NCBI RefSeq assembly: GCF_024105665.1
Contig: NZ_JAAAMK010000002.1
Location: 434,001-498,000 of the forward strand
DNA from: Aliihoeflea aestuarii
GTDB lineage: Bacteria > Pseudomonadota > Alphaproteobacteria > Rhizobiales > Rhizobiaceae
DNA length: 64,000 bases
Direction of reading: 5' to 3'
Shown: positions 1 through 10,298 of the stretch, one piece after another
Numbering within the stretch: position 1 is the first letter of the stretch
How the letters are laid out: each line of letters starts with the position of its first letter
Made by a program: the position numbers and the translations under genes
Notes under the pieces: model-generated
Seen by the model: only the letters and a program-made list of their open reading frames with translations
Told to the model about the DNA's origin: nothing
The model's database searches: none

Positions 1-321
1 CTTGACGATCCGCCAAAGACACATGAGGCGCGATATGCGCAGCCAGATCACCATGTCGGCCCGTGGAAGCCTGACATGCAGCGTGCCGGGACTGGTTCCG
101 TCCATGATCCACCGATCGTGTGCTACGGCATCGGTAATCATGCGCTTTATCTTGGTGCGGTCGCGCAGCTTCCAGCCGGGAAGCCAGAAGAATTCACGGT
201 CCATGGAGATGTAAGGCAGCCCAAGCCGCGTCGACAGCGAGCGTGAAAGCGTCGATTTGCCCGCTCCTGCGCAACCGATCACCAATATCCGCCGCGCATT
301 TCGGATCAGCGTGTCATCCAT
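1..321 (-). CDS. P-loop NTPase / topology-modulation (FlaR-like) kinase family protein, 3' end cut by window edge
   Basis: Translating the minus strand from the ATG at 321 gives an open frame of 107 codons that runs off the left edge without a stop. Residues 16-24 read GCAGAGKST, a clear Walker A loop. It is followed by an Asp (in ISMDRE) and a run of Arg/Lys residues (WKLRDRTK), the layout of small adenylate-kinase-like proteins annotated as AAA family ATPase or DNA topology modulation protein FlaR. It lies 19 bases downstream of lipA on the same strand and may share its transcript. The C-terminal half is outside the window, so substrate and exact family are open. The P-loop call is firm; the family name is inference. 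Confidence 0.75.
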   Translation of the reverse strand, partial: MDDTLIRNARRILVIGCAGAGKSTLSRSLSTRLGLPYISMDREFFWLPGWKLRDRTKIKRMITDAVAHDRWIMDGTSPGTLHVRLPRADMVIWLRISRLMCLWRIVK

Positions 322-340
322 GCCGTTGGATCGGGACGGC

Positions 341-1303
341 TCAGGCGGCAGCTAACTTGGCGGCGCGGGCATCGCGAAGCCGCGCGAAGTCATCGCCTGC
401 ATGGTGCGAGGAGCGCGTCAGCGGGCTCGACGCGACCATCAGGAAGCCCTTGGAATAGGCGACCTTCTCGAACGATTTGAACTCGTCGGGCGTGACGAAC
501 TTCTTGACGGCGTGGTGCTTTTTCGACGGTGCCAGATACTGGCCGATCGTGATGAAATCGACATCGGCCGAGCGAAGATCGTCCATCAGTTGCAGGACTT
601 CGTTCCGCTCTTCGCCGAGGCCGACCATGATGCCCGACTTGGTGAAGATCTCGGGATCGATCTCCTTGACCTGCTGCAAGAGCCGGATCGAGTGGAAATA
701 GCGCGCACCGGGGCGAACCGTCAGGTAGTTCGACGGGACGGTTTCCAGATTGTGATTGAAGACGTCGGGCTTCGCCGCGACCACGATTTCCAGAGCGCCC
801 TTCTTGCGCAGGAAGTCGGGCGTGAGGATTTCAATCGTCGTGCCGGGTGCGGATTCGCGAATGGCATAAATGACTTCTGCGAAATGCTGCGCGCCGCCAT
901 CGGAAAGATCGTCACGATCAACGGATGTGATGACAACGTGGTTCAGGCCCATTTGCGCGACCGCGCGGCCGACGCTTGCCGGCTCGTTTGGATCGAGCGG
1001 CATCGGAATGCCTGTGGCGACGTTGCAGAATGCACAGGCACGCGTGCAGATTTCGCCCATGATCATGAACGTCGCGTGCTTCTTGTCCCAGCATTCACCG
1101 ATATTCGGGCAGCCGGCTTCCTCGCACACGGTCACGAGCTTGTTCGACTTTACGATCTCGCGCGTTTCGAGGTAGCCCTTGGAAACCGGGGCCTTCACCC
1201 TGATCCATTCAGGCTTGCGCAACACCTCCTGATCCGGCTTGTGTGCCTTCTCGGGGTGGCGCGGACGCGGGCGACTGAGTGTGTTGTCGAGAACGGTGAC
1301 CAT
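341..1303 (-). CDS. lipA: Lipoyl synthase
   Basis: Radical-SAM enzyme that inserts two sulfurs into octanoyl groups on lipoyl domains, completing the cofactor of the 2-oxoacid dehydrogenases. From the ATG at 1303 the protein is 320 residues. Cys60, Cys65 and Cys71 form the family-specific CX4CX5C auxiliary cluster motif. Cys86, Cys90 and Cys93 form the CX3CX2C radical-SAM motif. The C-terminal RSSHHA matches the conserved RSS motif that supplies a cluster ligand. An upstream in-frame GTG at 1339 would add 12 residues, but the ATG at 1303 has a GGAG about 7 bases upstream and matches the usual MVTVLD-like start of rhizobial homologues. Its position just beyond lpdA and the pdh genes fits its role in maturing that complex. 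Confidence 0.96.
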   Translation of the reverse strand: MVTVLDNTLSRPRPRHPEKAHKPDQEVLRKPEWIRVKAPVSKGYLETREIVKSNKLVTVCEEAGCPNIGECWDKKHATFMIMGEICTRACAFCNVATGIPMPLDPNEPASVGRAVAQMGLNHVVITSVDRDDLSDGGAQHFAEVIYAIRESAPGTTIEILTPDFLRKKGALEIVVAAKPDVFNHNLETVPSNYLTVRPGARYFHSIRLLQQVKEIDPEIFTKSGIMVGLGEERNEVLQLMDDLRSADVDFITIGQYLAPSKKHHAVKKFVTPDEFKSFEKVAYSKGFLMVASSPLTRSSHHAGDDFARLRDARAAKLAAA

Positions 1304-1371
1304 GAATGCTCCGGTGCGAATTTCCGCCGGTTTCGTCACCTTATTCTATAGGCACTTGCGCACAAAAATGT

Positions 1372-1398
1372 AAGGCCGCCATGGAACATGGCGGCCTT
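1372..1398 (-). terminator. Rho-independent terminator of the GlsB/YeaQ-like gene
   Basis: A perfect 12-bp inverted repeat (AAGGCCGCCATG / CATGGCGGCCTT) with a 3-base loop is followed on the minus strand by ACATTTTTG. It lies 27 bases past the stop of the upstream membrane-protein gene and before lipA, so lipA may need its own promoter or read-through. Confidence 0.85.
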
Positions 1399-1424
1399 GC
1401 AAATATGCTTGCTTGATAGACTGA

Positions 1425-1679
1425 CTACCGTCGTATCGCCCTTGCGATCGCGATGAGCAGACACGCACCGATGAAACCGACGATCAGATAGATCAGGATG
1501 CCGGTACCGGTATAGATGCCGAGAACGCTCAAAAGGAAGTTGAGGAAGGCGGCGCCGATGATGCCGAGAATGATGTTCATGAAGATGCCCATATTGGACT
1601 TCATGAACTGCTCGGCGAGCCAGCCTGCTATGCCGCCCACGATGATTGCCCCTAGCAGGCCCATTCCATTGAGATCCAT
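1425..1679 (-). CDS. GlsB/YeaQ/YmgE family small membrane protein
   Basis: An 84-residue hydrophobic protein with three predicted membrane segments: about 8-24, a Gly-rich one at 30-52, and 57-80. The GAIIVGGIAGWLA opening and the NIILGIIGAAF segment are typical of the transglycosylase-associated (GlsB/YeaQ) family. Members are often stress-induced, but their biochemical role is not established despite the family name. It sits between lpdA and lipA on the same strand, 89 bases after lpdA, and is closed by its own strong terminator. The family call rests on sequence pattern; any function would be a guess. Confidence 0.9.
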   Translation of the reverse strand: MDLNGMGLLGAIIVGGIAGWLAEQFMKSNMGIFMNIILGIIGAAFLNFLLSVLGIYTGTGILIYLIVGFIGACLLIAIARAIRR

Positions 1680-1768
1680 TCCGCCGTCTCCTGATGATTT
1701 GCGGTAAATTCACCAGAAGAACGCGAAATGTCGCACCCGGTTCCAGACCAGCTTCCGAAATCGCTAAA

Positions 1769-3217
1769 TTAGGCGTTGAGCGCGCGTCCGTAGGCGTCGA
1801 GTACGCTTTCCTTCATCATCTCCGACAAGGTCGGGTGCGGGAAGACGGTATGCATCAACTCTTCCTCGGTGGTCTCGAGGTTCATCGCGACGACGAAGCC
1901 CTGGATCAGTTCGGTCACTTCCGCGCCCACCATGTGCGCGCCAAGGAGTTCGCCGGTCTTCTTGTCGAAGATGGTCTTGATCAGGCCCTGATCCTCCCCG
2001 AGCGCAATGGCCTTGCCGTTGGCGGCGAAGGAGAAGCGGCCGACGCGGATGTCGCGCCCTGCTTCCTTGGCTTTCGCCTCGGTCAGGCCGACGGATGCAA
2101 CCTGCGGATGGCAATAGGTGCAGCCGGGAATCTTGCCCTTGTCGAGCGCGTGAACGCCTTTGACGCCGGCGATCTTCTCGATGCAGATGACGCCTTCGTG
2201 CTCCGCCTTGTGAGCAAGCATCGGCGCGCCGGCAACGTCGCCGATCGCGTAGATCCCCTCGACATTCGTCTTCCCGTAGCCGTCCACGACCACGGTGCCG
2301 CGCTCGACCTTGACGCCGACATCCTCGATGCCGAGATTCTCGACATTGCCCTGCACGCCAACTGCCGAAATCAGCCGGTCGGCGGTGATTTTCTGGGTCT
2401 TGCCATCTTTCGTCTCGACATGCGCCGTGACGGAATTTCCCGATTTTTCGACCTTCGACACCTTGGCTTCGAGCAGGAATTTCATGCCCTGCTTTTCAAG
2501 CTGCTTTTGCGCGAGCTTCGAAATCTCGGCATCCTCGACCGGCATGATCTGCGGCAGAAGTTCGACGACGGTCACGTCCGCGCCCATCGAACGGTAGAAA
2601 GACGCGAATTCGATGCCGATCGCTCCCGACCCCATGACGATCAGGGATTTCGGCATTTCTTGCGGCACCATGGCCTCGAAATAGGTCCAGATCAGTTTGC
2701 CATCCGGCTCGATGCCCGGCAGCACGCGCGGGCGCGCGCCAGTCGCGACGATGATATGCTTGGCCGAATAGGTACCCTCGCCCTTGGTGCCCTTGGGCGC
2801 AGGGTGCTGCGGCTCCATCGGCTTCTTGGACGTCTTCGACACGACGACCTTGCCGCCCTTGGCGAGCTTCGCCTCGCCCCAGATCACGTCGACCTTGTTC
2901 TTCTTCATCAGGAAGCCAACGCCGCCATTCAGCCGGGCCGACACGCCGCGCGAGCGCTCGACGACCGCCTTCACATCCGCTTTGACCTCGCCGGAAATCG
3001 ACAGGCCGTAATCCTTCGCATGCTCGGCATAGTGCTTGATTTCCGCCGAGCGCAGCAGCGCCTTGGTCGGAATGCACCCCCAGTTGAGGCAGATACCGCC
3101 GAGATGCTCGCGCTCCACGATCGCCGTTTTGAGGCCAAGCTGCGCCGAACGAACGGCGGTCACGTAGCCCCCTGGGCCCGATCCGATGATGATGACGTCG
3201 TAGTCGGTCTCGGCCAT
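1769..3217 (-). CDS. lpdA: Dihydrolipoyl dehydrogenase (E3 of pyruvate dehydrogenase)
   Basis: FAD-dependent E3 that reoxidises dihydrolipoyl groups on E2 with NAD+. The protein has 482 residues. GSGPGG at 12-17 is the FAD-binding fingerprint. The redox-active disulfide is Cys43/Cys48 in CLNWGC. A second GSGAIGIE motif binds NAD. The C-terminal HPHPTLSE carries the catalytic His461-Glu466 pair at the dimer interface. It starts at an ATG with a GGAG about 6 bases upstream, 9 bases after the SGNH hydrolase stop. Placement downstream of pdhABC indicates this is the pyruvate-complex E3; a 2-oxoglutarate-complex copy may exist elsewhere. Confidence 0.97.
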   Translation of the reverse strand: MAETDYDVIIIGSGPGGYVTAVRSAQLGLKTAIVEREHLGGICLNWGCIPTKALLRSAEIKHYAEHAKDYGLSISGEVKADVKAVVERSRGVSARLNGGVGFLMKKNKVDVIWGEAKLAKGGKVVVSKTSKKPMEPQHPAPKGTKGEGTYSAKHIIVATGARPRVLPGIEPDGKLIWTYFEAMVPQEMPKSLIVMGSGAIGIEFASFYRSMGADVTVVELLPQIMPVEDAEISKLAQKQLEKQGMKFLLEAKVSKVEKSGNSVTAHVETKDGKTQKITADRLISAVGVQGNVENLGIEDVGVKVERGTVVVDGYGKTNVEGIYAIGDVAGAPMLAHKAEHEGVICIEKIAGVKGVHALDKGKIPGCTYCHPQVASVGLTEAKAKEAGRDIRVGRFSFAANGKAIALGEDQGLIKTIFDKKTGELLGAHMVGAEVTELIQGFVVAMNLETTEEELMHTVFPHPTLSEMMKESVLDAYGRALNA

Positions 3218-3226
3218 TTCAGTCTC

Positions 3227-3868
3227 CTAAAGTCCCAGCATCATGCGCACGGCGGGTTCGATTCCGCGCCCGATGGCACGCGTGTTCGCGGCGTCGAGAT
3301 GGACGCCATCTGTGGGCGATGTCTCCGCCACCGAGCCGGCATCGAAGAAACCGCAGCCCCACTCGTCCGCAAGGTCGGCATAAAAGCTCGCCAGCATCTT
3401 CGACTGTTCTACGCCGCCTGCGAACATTGCGCTGTATTCGACGTTCGCTGTCTCGCAAAGCGGCGGCGGCGCGACGATCAGCACTTCCGGCGGCGTCGCC
3501 GCGCCATCGCGAAATGCGTTGATGCGCAGCATTTCTACCAGCCGGCGCATGCCCTGCATGGCGGCGAGCGCGGTTCCCGCGATCGCCGGCTTCATGTCGT
3601 TGGAGCCGAGAAGGAGGATGACGAGATCGATCGGCGCGTGCGTATAGGCGATGGTGGGAAGCAACCGCGCGCCGTTGCGGTCGCAATCGGCCAGATGCTC
3701 GTCGAACGCCGTCGTGCGTCCGCGAAGTCCTTCCACGATCACCTGAACATCCGGCCCGAGCGCCTTTTGCAGCACGGTCGGCCAGCGGTCCTCATAGGCG
3801 TGGCGTCCGCCGGTTTCGGCGTCCGAGCCCCATGTCAGCGAATCGCCGTAGCAAAGAACAGTCTTCAA
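3227..3868 (-). CDS. SGNH/GDSL-family hydrolase (arylesterase-like)
   Basis: Ester hydrolase of about 213 residues. Block I is GDSLTWG with nucleophile Ser10; block III is GSND with Asn90; block V is DGVHLD with Asp187 and His190. All four SGNH catalytic blocks are intact. The frame stays open further upstream, but that extension is Arg/Cys-rich non-protein-like sequence. The likely start is the TTG at 3868, which has GGAGG 8 bases upstream and overlaps the stop of the HdeD-like gene as TTGA, a translational-coupling arrangement. There is no signal peptide, so it is probably cytoplasmic. The substrate is unknown; similar esterases sit between pdhC and lpdA in other rhizobial genomes (from memory), so the position is probably ancestral. 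Confidence 0.9.
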   Translation of the reverse strand: MKTVLCYGDSLTWGSDAETGGRHAYEDRWPTVLQKALGPDVQVIVEGLRGRTTAFDEHLADCDRNGARLLPTIAYTHAPIDLVILLLGSNDMKPAIAGTALAAMQGMRRLVEMLRINAFRDGAATPPEVLIVAPPPLCETANVEYSAMFAGGVEQSKMLASFYADLADEWGCGFFDAGSVAETSPTDGVHLDAANTRAIGRGIEPAVRMMLGL

Positions 3869-4431
3869 AGCGTGCGGCCTCCATTTGCCGCAAAACCTTT
3901 GAGACCCAACGCAACGACGCCGAAGAAGACACCATTGGAGATGAGTTCGACGGCAAGCAGGATGCCGAGAACCGACGTCGCGGCCCACTGAAAGTCCGAA
4001 AAGATCAGGATGCCGAGGACGATCGACAAAAGGCCAGAAACAAGCGCCCAGGCCCAGCCCGCGACGGGCCGTAGCGAGGCTGCGTACATCGCCTTAACAC
4101 CGCCGAGAACGATGAGCAGAACCCCGACCAGCGTGGTCAGCGAGACCAGCCCGGCGGCCGGGTTATAAAGGAGCGAGAAACCGACGACGCAGGCAAGCGC
4201 GCCGACCAGCAAAGACCAGGTGAAGCCTCCCCAACCTTCGAACTGGAAGGAGTGGGCAAGCTTGAGCACGCCGAACAGGATGAACGTCCAGCCGGCGATG
4301 AAGACGGCCGCAATGCTCGCCTCAAGCGGATTGAGCAAAGCGAATACGCCGCCGGCCAGGGAAACGATGGCGAGAACCGCCATCCATATCCACGAATTGC
4401 GCAGGCGTTTGCGATAAACAGTTTCCGACAT
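3865..4431 (-). CDS. HdeD-family (DUF308) membrane protein
   Basis: A 188-residue integral membrane protein with about six hydrophobic segments arranged as three similar helix pairs, each with an FxLxNP or LLYNPAAG-type turn. This is the DUF308/HdeD pattern. HdeD of Escherichia coli is linked to acid resistance, but homologues elsewhere are uncharacterised. The chosen ATG at 4431 has GAGAGGGG about 9 bases upstream; an in-frame TTG at 4449 is less likely. It lies 64 bases downstream of pdhC, and its stop overlaps the start of the SGNH hydrolase gene, so it appears to be part of the pdh transcription unit. Confidence 0.87.
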   Translation of the reverse strand: MSETVYRKRLRNSWIWMAVLAIVSLAGGVFALLNPLEASIAAVFIAGWTFILFGVLKLAHSFQFEGWGGFTWSLLVGALACVVGFSLLYNPAAGLVSLTTLVGVLLIVLGGVKAMYAASLRPVAGWAWALVSGLLSIVLGILIFSDFQWAATSVLGILLAVELISNGVFFGVVALGLKGFAANGGRTL

Positions 4432-4495
4432 GACGCATTCCCCTCTCAAGGAGCAATTTCAAGAGATTATCGTCCTGAAATTGCGTCGACAAAAA

Positions 4496-5848
4496 CTACA
4501 CAAGCATTCCCATGGGATTTTCGATCAGTCTCTTGAACGCTGCAAGAAGTTCGGCGCCCAGCGCACCGTCGACGGCGCGATGGTCGGTCGACAGCGTTAC
4601 TGACATGACGTTGGCGACCTTGATCTCGCCGTTCTTCACCACGGCCCGCTCTTCCCCGGCGCCGACCGCGAGAATCGTCGCGTGCGGCGGATTGATCACC
4701 GCGGCGAAGTCCTTGATGCCGAACATGCCAAGATTGGACACAGCCGTCGTGCCGCCCTGATATTCCTCGGGCTTCAGCTTGCGTGAACGCGCGCGGCCGG
4801 CGAGATCCTTCATCTCGTTCGCGATTTTCGACAGCGTCTTTTCGTCCGCCTTGCGCACGATCGGCGTGATCAGCCCGCCGGGGATCGATACCGCAACGCC
4901 GACATCCGCATGCGCGTGCTTGACCATGGCCCCCTCAGTCCACGAGACGTTGGCGTCCGGCACCTGCTTGAGCGCCATGGCCATCGCCTTGATGACCATG
5001 TCGTTGACGGAAACCTTGTAGGCCGGTTCCTCGCCCTTCTCCGTCTTCACCTTGGGCGCGGCGTCGTTGATCTGCTTGCGCAGGGACAGCAGCGCATCGA
5101 TCTCGCAGTCGAGCGTCAGGTAGAAATGCGGGACGGTCGATTTCGCCTCGACGAGGCGGCGCGCAATGGTCTTGCGCATGTTGTCATGCGGGATGAGTTC
5201 GTACGAACCTTCCTCGAAGAGCTTGAGAACGGCTTCGTCCGACATGCCCTTGACCGGTGCGGCGGTAGGCGCGGTGCCCTTGTCGGCAGGCGCGGACTTG
5301 GCCGCGCCACCCTTGGAAGCCGCTTCCACATCGGCCTTTACGACGCGGCCATACGGCCCCGAACCGTTGATCGACGACAGCTCGATGCCGGAATCCTTGG
5401 CGATCCGACGCGCGAGCGGCGAAGCGAAAGTGCGCTCGCCGCTGGTCGACTTCGGCGCAGCCGGCGCATCCGCCTTGGCTTCCTGCTGCTTCGGCTTTTC
5501 AGGCGCGGCAGCTTCCTGCGGCTTCGGCGCAGCTTCGGCCTTGTCCTGCTTGGCCTCGGCCTTGGGTGCCTCTCCCTCGGACTTGGCCGCAGCGCTTGCA
5601 TCCTCGCCTTCTTCTGCAAGGACGGCGATCAGCGCGTTGACCTTCACACCCTCGGTGCCGGCCGGAACGACGATCTTCGCGACCGTGCCCTCGTCGACCG
5701 CTTCGACTTCCATCGTCGCCTTGTCGGTCTCGATCTCGGCGATCACGTCGCCGGGCCCGACCTTGTCGCCTTCCTTGACCAGCCACTTGGCCAGATTGCC
5801 TTCTTCCATCGTCGGAGACAGCGCGGGCATCGTGATGTTGATCGGCAT
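4496..5848 (-). CDS. pdhC: Dihydrolipoyllysine acetyltransferase (E2 of pyruvate dehydrogenase)
   Basis: Core subunit that transfers acetyl groups from its lipoyl arm to CoA. It has 450 residues. An N-terminal lipoyl domain has modifiable Lys43 in ETDKATME. An Ala/Pro/Lys/Glu-rich linker runs from about 85 to 140, and a peripheral-subunit-binding domain covers about 141-175 ([14 protein letters not shown]). The catalytic domain ends with DHRAVDG, carrying His423 and Asp427. There is one lipoyl domain here and another on E1-beta. GGAGGG lies 8 bases before the ATG. It is 13 bases downstream of pdhB, so clearly co-transcribed. Confidence 0.97.
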   Translation of the reverse strand: MPINITMPALSPTMEEGNLAKWLVKEGDKVGPGDVIAEIETDKATMEVEAVDEGTVAKIVVPAGTEGVKVNALIAVLAEEGEDASAAAKSEGEAPKAEAKQDKAEAAPKPQEAAAPEKPKQQEAKADAPAAPKSTSGERTFASPLARRIAKDSGIELSSINGSGPYGRVVKADVEAASKGGAAKSAPADKGTAPTAAPVKGMSDEAVLKLFEEGSYELIPHDNMRKTIARRLVEAKSTVPHFYLTLDCEIDALLSLRKQINDAAPKVKTEKGEEPAYKVSVNDMVIKAMAMALKQVPDANVSWTEGAMVKHAHADVGVAVSIPGGLITPIVRKADEKTLSKIANEMKDLAGRARSRKLKPEEYQGGTTAVSNLGMFGIKDFAAVINPPHATILAVGAGEERAVVKNGEIKVANVMSVTLSTDHRAVDGALGAELLAAFKRLIENPMGMLV

Positions 5849-5861
5849 GGTCCGCCCTCCC

Positions 5862-7286
5862 TCAGGCCCTGTAAGTGACGGCTTTCACCGCCTCGACGAC
5901 CTCGGAGACGCTCGGCAGCGCCAGCTTTTCGAGGTTGGCCGCGTAAGGCATCGGCACATCCTTGCCGGCGATCGTCAGGATCGGCGCGTCGAGATGGTCG
6001 AACGCGCGCTGCATGACCTGGGTCGCGATGTGCTGGCCGACCGAAGATTGCGGATAGCCTTCCTCGACCGTCACCAGACGATTGGTCTTCTTCACGCTCT
6101 CGATGATCGTATCGAGATCCATCGGGCGGATTGTACGCAGGTCGATGATCTCGACATCGATCCCCTCGCCCGCCAGTTCCTCGGCCGCCTTGACCGCATA
6201 GGTCATGCCGATCCCGAAGGAGACGATGGTCGCGTCCTTGCCGGTCTTGTGGATACGGGCCTTGCCGATCGGCAACACGAAATCATCGAGCTTCGGCACG
6301 TCGAAGGTCTGGCCGTAGAGAATTTCGTTCTCGAGGAAGACGACCGGGTTCGGATCGCGGATTGCGGCCTTGAGCAGTCCCTTCGCGTCCGCCGCCGTGT
6401 AAGGCATGACGACCTTAAGACCCGGAATATGGCTGTACCAGGCCGCATAGCACTGCGAGTGCTGCGCCGCCACGCGCGCTGCTGCGCCGTTCGGTCCACG
6501 GAACACCATCGGCGCGCCCATCTGGCCGCCGGCCATGTAGAGCGTCTTGGCCGCCGAATTGACGATCTGGTCGATCGCCTGCATCGAGAAGTTGAACGTC
6601 ATGAACTCGACGATCGGCTTGAGACCGGCCATTGCGGCGCCGACGCCGACGCCGGCAAAACCGTGTTCGGTGATCGGCGTGTCGACGACGCGTTTGGCGC
6701 CGAATTCCTGCAGAAGGTTCTGCGTGATCTTGTAGGCGCCCTGATATTCGGCGACTTCCTCGCCCATGACGAAGACATTTTCGTCGCGGCGCATTTCCTC
6801 GGCCATCGCGTCGCGAAGCGCTTCGCGCACCGTGGTCGGAACCATTTCGGTGCCTTCGGGAATGTCCGGATCAGCCGCGATCTCGACCTTTGGCGCGGCG
6901 GGCACGGACGCGCCGTCCTTCTTCGCGGTTGGCTCCTCGGTCGCCTGCTTGTCCTTGCCGCCGGCAGCATCCGCCGTCTGTTCCGGCTCGTCGGAGGACT
7001 TCGCAGCGGATTTCCCCGCCTTGCCGACATCGTCGGCACTTTCGCCTTCCTCAAGCAGAACGGCGATCGGCGTGTTGACCTTCACGCCTTCGGTGCCGGC
7101 CTCGATCAGGATCTTAGCCAGCGTGCCTTCGTCAACGGCTTCGACTTCCATCGTCGCCTTGTCGGTCTCGATCTCGGCGATCACATCGCCTGCGGCAACG
7201 CTGTCGCCTTCCTTTTTCAGCCATTTGGCCAGATTGCCCTCTTCCATCGTCGGCGAGAGCGCGGGCATCAGAATTTCAATCGGCAT
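5862..7286 (-). CDS. pdhB: Pyruvate dehydrogenase E1 component subunit beta with N-terminal lipoyl domain
   Basis: Beta subunit of the thiamine-diphosphate-dependent E1. At 474 residues it is about 140 longer than an ordinary E1-beta. The extra N-terminus is a complete lipoyl domain with Lys43 in ETDKATME, nearly identical to that of pdhC. An acidic, Ala/Lys-rich linker (about 85-140) and then the transketolase-type E1-beta body follow. Lipoyl-bearing E1-beta is known from alphaproteobacteria such as Sinorhizobium and Zymomonas. GAGGAG lies upstream of the ATG; pdhA ends 12 bases before it. Confidence 0.97.
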   Translation of the reverse strand: MPIEILMPALSPTMEEGNLAKWLKKEGDSVAAGDVIAEIETDKATMEVEAVDEGTLAKILIEAGTEGVKVNTPIAVLLEEGESADDVGKAGKSAAKSSDEPEQTADAAGGKDKQATEEPTAKKDGASVPAAPKVEIAADPDIPEGTEMVPTTVREALRDAMAEEMRRDENVFVMGEEVAEYQGAYKITQNLLQEFGAKRVVDTPITEHGFAGVGVGAAMAGLKPIVEFMTFNFSMQAIDQIVNSAAKTLYMAGGQMGAPMVFRGPNGAAARVAAQHSQCYAAWYSHIPGLKVVMPYTAADAKGLLKAAIRDPNPVVFLENEILYGQTFDVPKLDDFVLPIGKARIHKTGKDATIVSFGIGMTYAVKAAEELAGEGIDVEIIDLRTIRPMDLDTIIESVKKTNRLVTVEEGYPQSSVGQHIATQVMQRAFDHLDAPILTIAGKDVPMPYAANLEKLALPSVSEVVEAVKAVTYRA

Positions 7287-7298
7287 GGGGCGCGCTCC

Positions 7299-8339
7299 TC
7301 AAAGCAGGATGTCGGTGTAAAGCTCGGACACATCCGGCTCTGGATCGTTCTGCGCGAACTCCGCCGAATCGGCGACGATCTCGCGAACCTCCTTGTCGAT
7401 GGCCTTCAGCTCGTCCTCGCTCGCCCACTTCTTGTCCAGAAGCCGCGCTTTCACCTGCTCGATCGGATCGTGCTCGGAGCGCATCTTCTGCACTTCGTCC
7501 TTGGTGCGGTACTTCGCCGGGTCGGACATGGAATGCCCGCGATAGCGATAGGTCTGCATTTCGAGAATGACCGGCCCATTGCCGGCGCGGCCCCATTCGA
7601 CCGCCATTTCACCGGCAGCCTTCACCGCGCGGACATCCATGCCGTCCACCTGAATTCCGGGGATGTTGAACGACGCGCCACGCTGCGAGAAATCGGTCTG
7701 CGCCGAGGCGCGGGCGACCGAGGTGCCCATGGCGTAGCGGTTGTTCTCGATGATGTAGATGGCCGGCAGCTTCCACAGCGCCGCCATGTTGAAGCTCTCG
7801 TAGACCTGGCCCTGATTGGCCGCGCCGTCGCCGAAATAGATCAGCGAGACATTGTCGTTCTCGCGGTAGCGATTGGCGAAGGCGAGACCGGTGCCGAGCG
7901 AGACCTGCGCGCCGACGATGCCGTGACCGCCATAGAAATTCTTCTCCTTGGAGAACATGTGCATCGAGCCGCCCTTGCCGCGCGAATAGCCTCCGCGCCG
8001 CCCGGTCAGTTCAGCCATCACGCCGCGCGCTGACATGCCGGTGGCAAGCATGTGGCCGTGATCGCGATAGCCGGTGATGACCTGATCGCCGTCCTTCAAG
8101 GCCATCTGCATGCCGATGACGACGGCTTCCTGACCGATGTAAAGATGGCAAAAACCGCCGATGAAGCCCATACCGTAAAGCTGACCGGCCTTCTCCTCGA
8201 AGCGGCGGATCAAGAGCATTTCACGATAAGCCTCGAGTTCGTCTTCCTTCGAGAACTCTAGCGGCGGCGGTGTTTTGATTGCAGAAGCGGATTTGACGTC
8301 GGCTTTTGTGCGCGACGCCTTCTTGGCGGCTGTTGCCAT
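7299..8339 (-). CDS. pdhA: Pyruvate dehydrogenase E1 component subunit alpha
   Basis: Alpha subunit that, with pdhB, decarboxylates pyruvate and reductively acetylates lipoyl domains. It is 346 residues. The thiamine-diphosphate motif starts at GDG 170-172 and ends at NN 199-200. YRDHGH (91-96) and the conserved phosphorylation-loop-like YRGHSMSDP are present. The N-terminal 25 residues are Lys/Ala/Ser-rich and probably disordered. It is the first gene of the pdhA-pdhB-pdhC run, with a putative promoter about 150 bases upstream in the ftsB-pdhA gap. Confidence 0.97.
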   Translation of the reverse strand: MATAAKKASRTKADVKSASAIKTPPPLEFSKEDELEAYREMLLIRRFEEKAGQLYGMGFIGGFCHLYIGQEAVVIGMQMALKDGDQVITGYRDHGHMLATGMSARGVMAELTGRRGGYSRGKGGSMHMFSKEKNFYGGHGIVGAQVSLGTGLAFANRYRENDNVSLIYFGDGAANQGQVYESFNMAALWKLPAIYIIENNRYAMGTSVARASAQTDFSQRGASFNIPGIQVDGMDVRAVKAAGEMAVEWGRAGNGPVILEMQTYRYRGHSMSDPAKYRTKDEVQKMRSEHDPIEQVKARLLDKKWASEDELKAIDKEVREIVADSAEFAQNDPEPDVSELYTDILL

Positions 8340-8486
8340 GCCTTCTGGTCTCCCAAGGTGTCTCTTTGCGGACGGTCGGGGACCTTAACGCCCCGACATT
8401 GCCGCTAGGCTAGCACGGGACCCAGGCTCCTGCTACGGCGAAATCGCATAGCCGATATTCGCTGAAGCAACTGAAAAAACAGTGGA

Positions 8487-8518
8487 ATTATACAATTAAC
8501 TTGATTTGAGTTAATCAA
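8487..8518 (-). promoter_or_regulatory. Putative pdhA promoter with overlapping operator-like dyad
   Basis: On the minus strand a perfect TATAAT (8492-8487) lies about 150 bases before the pdhA ATG. Upstream of it, an inverted repeat TTGATT-N6-AATCAA (8501-8518) covers the -35 region; TTAACT at 16 bases or TTGATT at 20 bases are candidate -35 elements. The dyad reaches into the last codons of ftsB. The regulator is unknown. Confidence 0.5.
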
Positions 8519-8835
8519 CGATCGAGATAGATAACCACCTCGTCGTCGCGCACCAGGTTGAGCGCACGGCGCGCCTGCTCGTCCAGCATGTCGCGCTCGA
8601 TCGTTCCATCGTTGATCAAAATGAGTTTCGCTTCAAGGGCTTCGCGCTCTTCGACAAGACCGTCGAGCTCTGCCTTAAGAACGGCGACGCGTTCCTCAAG
8701 TCGCTTCTTGGCTTCGAGCCCGTAGGCGCCATGGAACGCGTGGTAGCCGAAATAGGCCAGGAACGCAGCCGTGATGACGGGCACGATCAGCCGACCGGTA
8801 TTTCGCTGTTTGTGATGACGGGTCCACATGGGCAT
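8515..8835 (-). CDS. ftsB: FtsB/DivIC-family septum formation initiator
   Basis: Bitopic cell-division protein that in other bacteria bridges FtsL and FtsQ in the divisome. There is a short basic cytoplasmic N-terminus (WTRHHKQRNTGR), one membrane segment (about IVPVITAAFLAYFGYHAF), then a periplasmic coiled coil rich in Glu/Leu/Lys and a short C-terminal tail. The first in-frame ATG (8862) would add nine residues. Homologues usually begin at MW, matching the ATGs at 8835 or 8829. Its place between eno and pdhA is standard for rhizobia. Confidence 0.9.
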   Translation of the reverse strand: MPMWTRHHKQRNTGRLIVPVITAAFLAYFGYHAFHGAYGLEAKKRLEERVAVLKAELDGLVEEREALEAKLILINDGTIERDMLDEQARRALNLVRDDEVVIYLDR

Positions 8836-8888
8836 TTTGGGAGAATCCTTGGATTCCCCCATGTGACCCGATCTTGCTTAATGGAGGG

Positions 8889-10211
<1,323 letters not shown>

Positions 10212-10248
10212 TTAGCGAATGGGTGTAAAAAGGCAATGACACAACGAA

Positions 10249-10273
10249 AAGGCCCCGCGCGAAGCGGGGCCTT
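10249..10273 (-). terminator. Rho-independent terminator downstream of the PRC-barrel gene
   Basis: A 10-bp perfect stem (AAGGCCCCGC / GCGGGGCCTT) with a 5-base loop leads into TTTTCG on the minus strand. It lies 25 bases beyond the PRC-barrel stop and upstream of eno. Confidence 0.85.
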
Positions 10274-10298
10274 GGCTCGTTCCATGCGACGACGCGGA

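Noticed and set aside
1694-3991. 765-codon plus-strand open frame opposite lpdA and the SGNH gene
   Set aside because: Antisense to lpdA with its intact catalytic motifs; shadow only.
5166-8033. 955-codon plus-strand open frame opposite pdhC, pdhB and pdhA
   Set aside because: Reads the complement of three certain genes, with Arg/His/Asp-rich low-complexity composition; a GC-codon-bias artefact.
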